56,755 bases of DNA, from positions 1 to 56,755 of the forward strand of contig CAMAWU010000004.1 of the NCBI GenBank assembly GCA_945862025.1, written 5' to 3'. The stretch comes from Ferrithrix thermotolerans DSM 19514 (GTDB lineage Bacteria; Actinomycetota; Acidimicrobiia; Acidimicrobiales; Ilumatobacteraceae). Numbering within the stretch: the first letter of the stretch is position 1; each line of letters opens with the position of its first letter. Shown here in pieces: positions 53,448 through 56,755 of the stretch. The translations under genes and the position numbers were made by a program. The notes beneath the pieces were generated by a model. The model had not been told where the DNA came from. It saw only the letters and a program-made list of their open reading frames with translations, and did not search any database.

Positions 53448-54440
53448 TTAAATGTTGTAGCGATCTGCTTTGTAGCGCGCCAAATTAACCGGGTCTGAGA
53501 ACCAATCGATCGTTTGTTTTAGTCCAGTTTTGAAACCCTCAACCCCACTTAAGGTCGGTTGCCAATTGAGAAGTTTTTTCGCTTTTTCAATTGACGCGTG
53601 CAATCTTTCAACCTCAGAATTTTCCGGTCTTTCGCGTTGTTTATCGGTTGCGAGTTTCAGATCAATATTCATCAACTGGGCAATGGTTTTGGCGGTGTCT
53701 TCAACTGAGATTTCAAAACCACTACCAAGATTTATTGTCTCACCAACTATTGCATCGCTTTCAGCAGCAGCGATAAAGCCAGTTACTGTGTCTTTAACAA
53801 ATGTGAAATCTCGGGTCGGTGAAAGTGCACCAAGTTTTACTTCACGATTAGTAGCGAGTTGGCTGATAATTGTTGGAATAACTGCTCGCGCCGATTGTCG
53901 GGGACCATAAGTATTGAACGGTCGAAGAACTCCAACAGGCAAATCAAATGAAGCATGAAAACTTAAAGCGAGTTGATCTGCGCCAACTTTTGACGCGGCA
54001 TACGGTGACTGAGGGTGTAACGGATGTTTTTCGTCAATTGGAATGTATTGCGCTGTTCCATAAACCTCGCTTGTTGAAGTCTGAACAACTCTGCTAACCG
54101 AATGTCTTCGGGCAGCCTGCAATATATTTAACGTGCCCTTGATATTTGTATCAATGTAAGTGTCTGGTGAATGATACGAATAAGGGATTGCAATCAATGC
54201 GGCCAAGTTTAAAATTACTTGTTGTCCTGCAACGGCCGCATCAACGCCGTGCGGATCACGAATGTCTCCAGCAAAAACATCGATACTGTCCCGAACAGAC
54301 GGATCAGCATCGTCAAGCCAACCCCATGAATTAAAAGAATTATAAAGAACAAACGCACGAACTTCGTGACCTCGTTTTATCAGTGCTTCGACTAGGTGAG
54401 AACCGATGAACCCGTCAGCACCAGTAACAAGAATTTTCAT
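53448..54440 (-). CDS. legB: Nucleotide-GlcNAc 4,6-dehydratase (LegB)
   Basis: A 330-residue extended SDR enzyme. GADGFIGSHLVEALIKRGHEVRAFVLYNSFNSWGWLD is the typical LegB N-terminus, QTSTSEVYGTAQYIPIDEKHPLHPQSPYAASKVGADQLA carries the catalytic Thr, Asp/Glu, Tyr and Lys, and RPFNTYGPRQSARAVIPTI completes the site. It forms the 4-keto-6-deoxy sugar. It is the first enzyme gene in transcription order; a small membrane protein gene lies 3 bases upstream. Confidence 0.94.
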   Translation of the reverse strand: MKILVTGADGFIGSHLVEALIKRGHEVRAFVLYNSFNSWGWLDDADPSVRDSIDVFAGDIRDPHGVDAAVAGQQVILNLAALIAIPYSYHSPDTYIDTNIKGTLNILQAARRHSVSRVVQTSTSEVYGTAQYIPIDEKHPLHPQSPYAASKVGADQLALSFHASFDLPVGVLRPFNTYGPRQSARAVIPTIISQLATNREVKLGALSPTRDFTFVKDTVTGFIAAAESDAIVGETINLGSGFEISVEDTAKTIAQLMNIDLKLATDKQRERPENSEVERLHASIEKAKKLLNWQPTLSGVEGFKTGLKQTIDWFSDPVNLARYKADRYNI

Positions 54441-54443
54441 TTG

Positions 54444-54677
54444 CTATTGGCCCATTGATCCGGTGAGTTTAGAGAATAAGAGTGCAAGGATCACTGAAAC
54501 AAAAACAGCAAGTAGCACCGCGGAAAAGATACTAGTTAACCCAATCAATGCGATCGAACGAATGTTCCAAGAATTTGTAGTTGTTAGCGATAAGTTAGAA
54601 CCTTGACTATCAACTTGAGTGACAGATGTTCCGGTTTTGGTGCTATTTTTGTTTTCTGTGACGAGCCGCAAGGTGAT
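54444..54677 (-). CDS. Small membrane protein at the head of the polysaccharide locus
   Basis: About 77 residues from the ATG at 54677: a polar Ser/Thr-rich N-terminal part and a C-terminal membrane helix (SIALIGLTSIFSAVLLAVFVSVILALLF, about 43-70). The frame is open up to 54755, but longer forms would run into the divergent protease gene. No family recognised. It ends 3 bases before legB, so it is probably the first gene of that transcript; the 58 bases up to the protease start would then hold the divergent promoters. The start is uncertain. Confidence 0.45.
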   Translation of the reverse strand: MTLRLVTENKNSTKTGTSVTQVDSQGSNLSLTTTNSWNIRSIALIGLTSIFSAVLLAVFVSVILALLFSKLTGSMGQ

Positions 54678-54735
54678 CATGCTCAGCACGATGACGGCAA
54701 TAGACCTGACCGTAACATTAAAGACGGTAAGTGAC

Positions 54736-55899
54736 ATGAGCAACGACACAACCACGACTTCTTCAAGCGTATCGCCACCGATGTCTGCCGAGCAGGAAAC
54801 GATTATCGCACCACGTCAAAGGAATATGTGGTGGGCAATACCGATGCTGACAATCGCTTGGCTAATTACAGGAGTAATAATTGTTTCAGCAGTTGTGCGT
54901 GTCAACTATTGGGAAGTAGCGCCTGGGTCGGCAGAACAAGTCGCCTCACGATTCACGTTTGATGCGGCAGCACTTGAACTTGCTGATCGATATAAACCGA
55001 CTTCACCAGTTTTATTTGTCACCGCATTCGGATCAAAACTCAGTGCACTTGATGCGATTGTTGGAGTGGTTGACCCGGACGTGGATGTTTTGAATCGCCA
55101 GGAGAAGTTCGGCACCACAACACCAGGTGAACAAAAACAACTCGGATTTCAGGCAATGTCGACCGCCAAACAAATCGCAGAATATGTAGCACTAAGACGA
55201 CTTGGTTATGACGCAACGATCGCTTACGGAGAATTAATCATTGACCGATTTGTTTGTGAAGCAAATCCGCGACCCTTGAGTGCGTGCTTGCAACTCGGAA
55301 TTGGCGACACGATTACCGCATTTGACGGCAAAGAGATTCCGACATTGTCAGATCTATTACCGCTTATGAAAAATTATTCGCCTGGCGATGTAGTCGAGTT
55401 GACAGTTACGCCGCACAAATCAACTGAATCAATCACCAAGCGTGTTGAGTTGATTGTTAGCCCTGATGATCCGAATCGAACGATAATTGGAGTTTGGCCA
55501 GCCGATACGAGAAAAGTGACTTTGCCATTTGAAGTTGGGATCAATACAGATTTGATTGGTGGCCCATCCGCCGGTCTCGCTTTTACTCTCGCTTTGATTG
55601 ACGAGCTGACACCTGGCGAACTGACTGGCGGAGTCAAAGTAGCGGCAACCGGAACTATTGACGGCGATGAATCGGTTGGCGCAATCGGCGCATTGCGTCA
55701 AAAGACTGTTGCGGTTAAAGCCTCAGGGGCGAAAGTATTTTTTGTTCCAAGTTCGCAATCAGAGCAAGAAATTACAGCAGCCAGACGCGTTGCGGGATCT
55801 AAGTTGACTGTTGTTCCAGTTGCAAATCTCGGCGAAGCTTTGTCATACCTTAAAGGCTTGGGGGGAAGCGACATTACTAATGACGCGATAGAGCTCTAA
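54736..55899 (+). CDS. PDZ and Lon-like S16 serine protease (YlbL/SepM-like)
   Basis: 387 residues: N-terminal membrane helix (about 33-54), outer region, PDZ domain (about 180-240, GIGDTITAFDGKEIPTLSDL) and a Lon-type S16 domain with the catalytic Ser278 in GGPSAG and likely Lys323 in GALRQKTVAVKASGAKV. Anchored outside the cytoplasm, it processes exported peptides or proteins. The ATG at 54736 puts the helix near the N-terminus; a longer frame reaches back to 54619 but would overlap the divergent gene. Confidence 0.9.
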   Translation: MSNDTTTTSSSVSPPMSAEQETIIAPRQRNMWWAIPMLTIAWLITGVIIVSAVVRVNYWEVAPGSAEQVASRFTFDAAALELADRYKPTSPVLFVTAFGSKLSALDAIVGVVDPDVDVLNRQEKFGTTTPGEQKQLGFQAMSTAKQIAEYVALRRLGYDATIAYGELIIDRFVCEANPRPLSACLQLGIGDTITAFDGKEIPTLSDLLPLMKNYSPGDVVELTVTPHKSTESITKRVELIVSPDDPNRTIIGVWPADTRKVTLPFEVGINTDLIGGPSAGLAFTLALIDELTPGELTGGVKVAATGTIDGDESVGAIGALRQKTVAVKASGAKVFFVPSSQSEQEITAARRVAGSKLTVVPVANLGEALSYLKGLGGSDITNDAIEL

Positions 55900-55920
55900 T
55901 CGGGGTTTAACCTTATATAT

Positions 55921-56755
55921 ATGGCGATTTCCTTTTCGCGCCCAGACCCGTCGTCTCCGGCGGCAGTTGGTTCAGCACAATTTGAAGTAGTACGACGCGG
56001 TTATGACCAAGGCGAAGTTCGTGATTTTTTAAGAATGGTTTCTGCCGAGTTGGCAAGACTTCAAGAACGAGAGCGATTTTTAGAAAGTGAAATGCGAGCA
56101 ATACAAACTCGTGGGTTATCCGATCCGGGTGTGCTTGACGAAGCAACCGTAACGACTCTGTTAGGCGAAGAAACTGCTCGAGTTCTTTCCGTGGCACGCG
56201 AAGCAGCACAACAGATGCGTGTGCGAGCCACTGAATCAGCAGAACGCTTGGTGCGCGACGCAACTCTTGAAGTTGCAAGAATGCACGAAGAAGCAGACAT
56301 TGAAGTCGCTCGTCGTCGTAGCGATGCATTAGAAGACAGCGAATCAGAAATTGAACTCGCTAAGCAACAGGGTAGAGAAATGGTTAACGAGGCCCGAGAA
56401 TATAGTGAAAAAAAGTTGTCCGAACTCGCTCGCCGTCGTGAACTTGCCAAACAACAAATTGAACAGCTAATTCGTGACCGTGATCGACTGATGTCGGCGT
56501 TCGAGCGGGCTCGCTTGGCAGCAAATGATGTCATGGGTGATTTGACAGAATTTGATGAAGCGGCTGGAGAGTTATCGCAAGCAACTTCTAACGGAGTAGT
56601 TGATCGAACAATTCAAAATGTTATTCAGTTTGATCGCGAAAAATACGACGACGACACTTCTGAACATTCAGTTCCTGTGACCACCGATTTGTCAAAAACT
56701 GAACCAGTTCAACAACCTTTTCTAACTGGGCAGGCTGAATCAGTTTCTGAACTTG
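55921..56755 (+). CDS. DivIVA-domain coiled-coil protein (3' end cut by window)
   Basis: The frame is open to the right edge, 278 codons so far. After a short start, FEVVRRGYDQGEVRDFLRMVSAELARL (about 21-47) is the DivIVA/Wag31 N-terminal lipid-binding motif, followed by a very long coiled coil with Ala, Arg and Glu heptads (about 48-215) and a polar tail. Such proteins mark poles or septa and organise growth. There is no Shine-Dalgarno; TTATATAT runs right up to the ATG, so the start or a leaderless transcript is open to question. 21 bases after the protease gene. Confidence 0.85.
   Translation, partial: MAISFSRPDPSSPAAVGSAQFEVVRRGYDQGEVRDFLRMVSAELARLQERERFLESEMRAIQTRGLSDPGVLDEATVTTLLGEETARVLSVAREAAQQMRVRATESAERLVRDATLEVARMHEEADIEVARRRSDALEDSESEIELAKQQGREMVNEAREYSEKKLSELARRRELAKQQIEQLIRDRDRLMSAFERARLAANDVMGDLTEFDEAAGELSQATSNGVVDRTIQNVIQFDREKYDDDTSEHSVPVTTDLSKTEPVQQPFLTGQAESVSEL

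Noticed and set aside
23112-54440. Horizontal transfer marked by insertion sequences or integrases
   Set aside because: No transposase, integrase, tRNA-end repeat or direct-repeat boundary was found. Transfer of the locus remains possible but has no visible mobile element here.
55913-56534. Long open frames antisense to the DivIVA-like gene
   Set aside because: Composition (Leu/Arg or Ser/Arg-rich) reflects the reverse of a coiled-coil gene; the plus frame carries a clear DivIVA motif and stays open.

Overview
The window reads as chromosomal DNA of a low-to-mid GC actinobacterium, most likely from Acidimicrobiia or a similar freshwater or marine lineage. Signs of this are an actinobacterial-type ClpC starting [10 protein letters not shown], an LppM-like lipoprotein, a Ppm1-type mannosyltransferase, a deazaflavin (F420) nitroreductase-family protein, a DivIVA-type protein, a Tad pilus operon with a BTAD-type regulator, and repeated use of GTG/TTG starts. 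The lineage is inference from gene content. No rRNA, tRNA, CRISPR array or insertion sequence was recognised.

Layout. (1) 1-4729: housekeeping and accessory genes: partial coaA, two alpha/beta hydrolases, a SEC-C methionine aminopeptidase and an MFS exporter. (2) 4971-12090, plus strand: one Tad/Flp pilus operon (SAF protein, CpaF ATPase, TadB, TadC, Flp-like pilin, two TadE-like, one TadG-like) that ends in a membrane-anchored BTAD-type protein. (3) 12079-21604: ppm1-like, radA, lppM-like and clpC on the minus strand, a polyprenyl diphosphate synthase on plus, then a phosphatase-fold protein that lacks its catalytic Cys, tilS, a small membrane protein and rmuC on minus. (4) 21642-22091: the Ddn-family gene. 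(5) 22102-54677, minus strand: a tightly packed surface polysaccharide locus of about 34 genes, most abutting or overlapping by 1-4 bases. (6) 54736 to the end, plus strand: a PDZ-Lon (S16) protease and a DivIVA-like coiled-coil protein cut by the window edge.

In transcription order, the polysaccharide locus begins with a complete legionaminic-acid set: legB, legC, legG, legI, a PglD/LegH-type acetyltransferase, ptmE, a ptmF-like gene, legF and a ptmA-like gene. As I remember it, the order resembles the Campylobacter jejuni ptm/leg locus. Next come two WbpG-type N-acetyl-sugar amidotransferases, two HisF-like subunits and one HisH-like glutaminase, which would turn acetamido groups into acetamidino groups. 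Then follow a P-loop sulfotransferase-like gene, two tandem 384-residue paralogues that may be GT-B transferases, a 2-hydroxyacid dehydrogenase and a KdsB-like CMP-transferase, a 622-residue putative transferase, a 6-phosphogluconolactonase, a CDP-glucose branch (rfbF, rfbG, a cupin epimerase and an NAD epimerase/reductase), and tailoring and assembly genes that end in a WecA/WbpL-type initiating transferase.

The most distinctive points are: the whole Leg5,7-type pathway in an actinobacterial setting; duplicated amidotransferase and cyclase genes around one glutaminase; and a decayed tandem duplication at 38700-39005, where remnants of a wbpG 3' end and a sulfotransferase-like 3' end are joined, with frameshift and stop, next to the second 384-residue paralogue.
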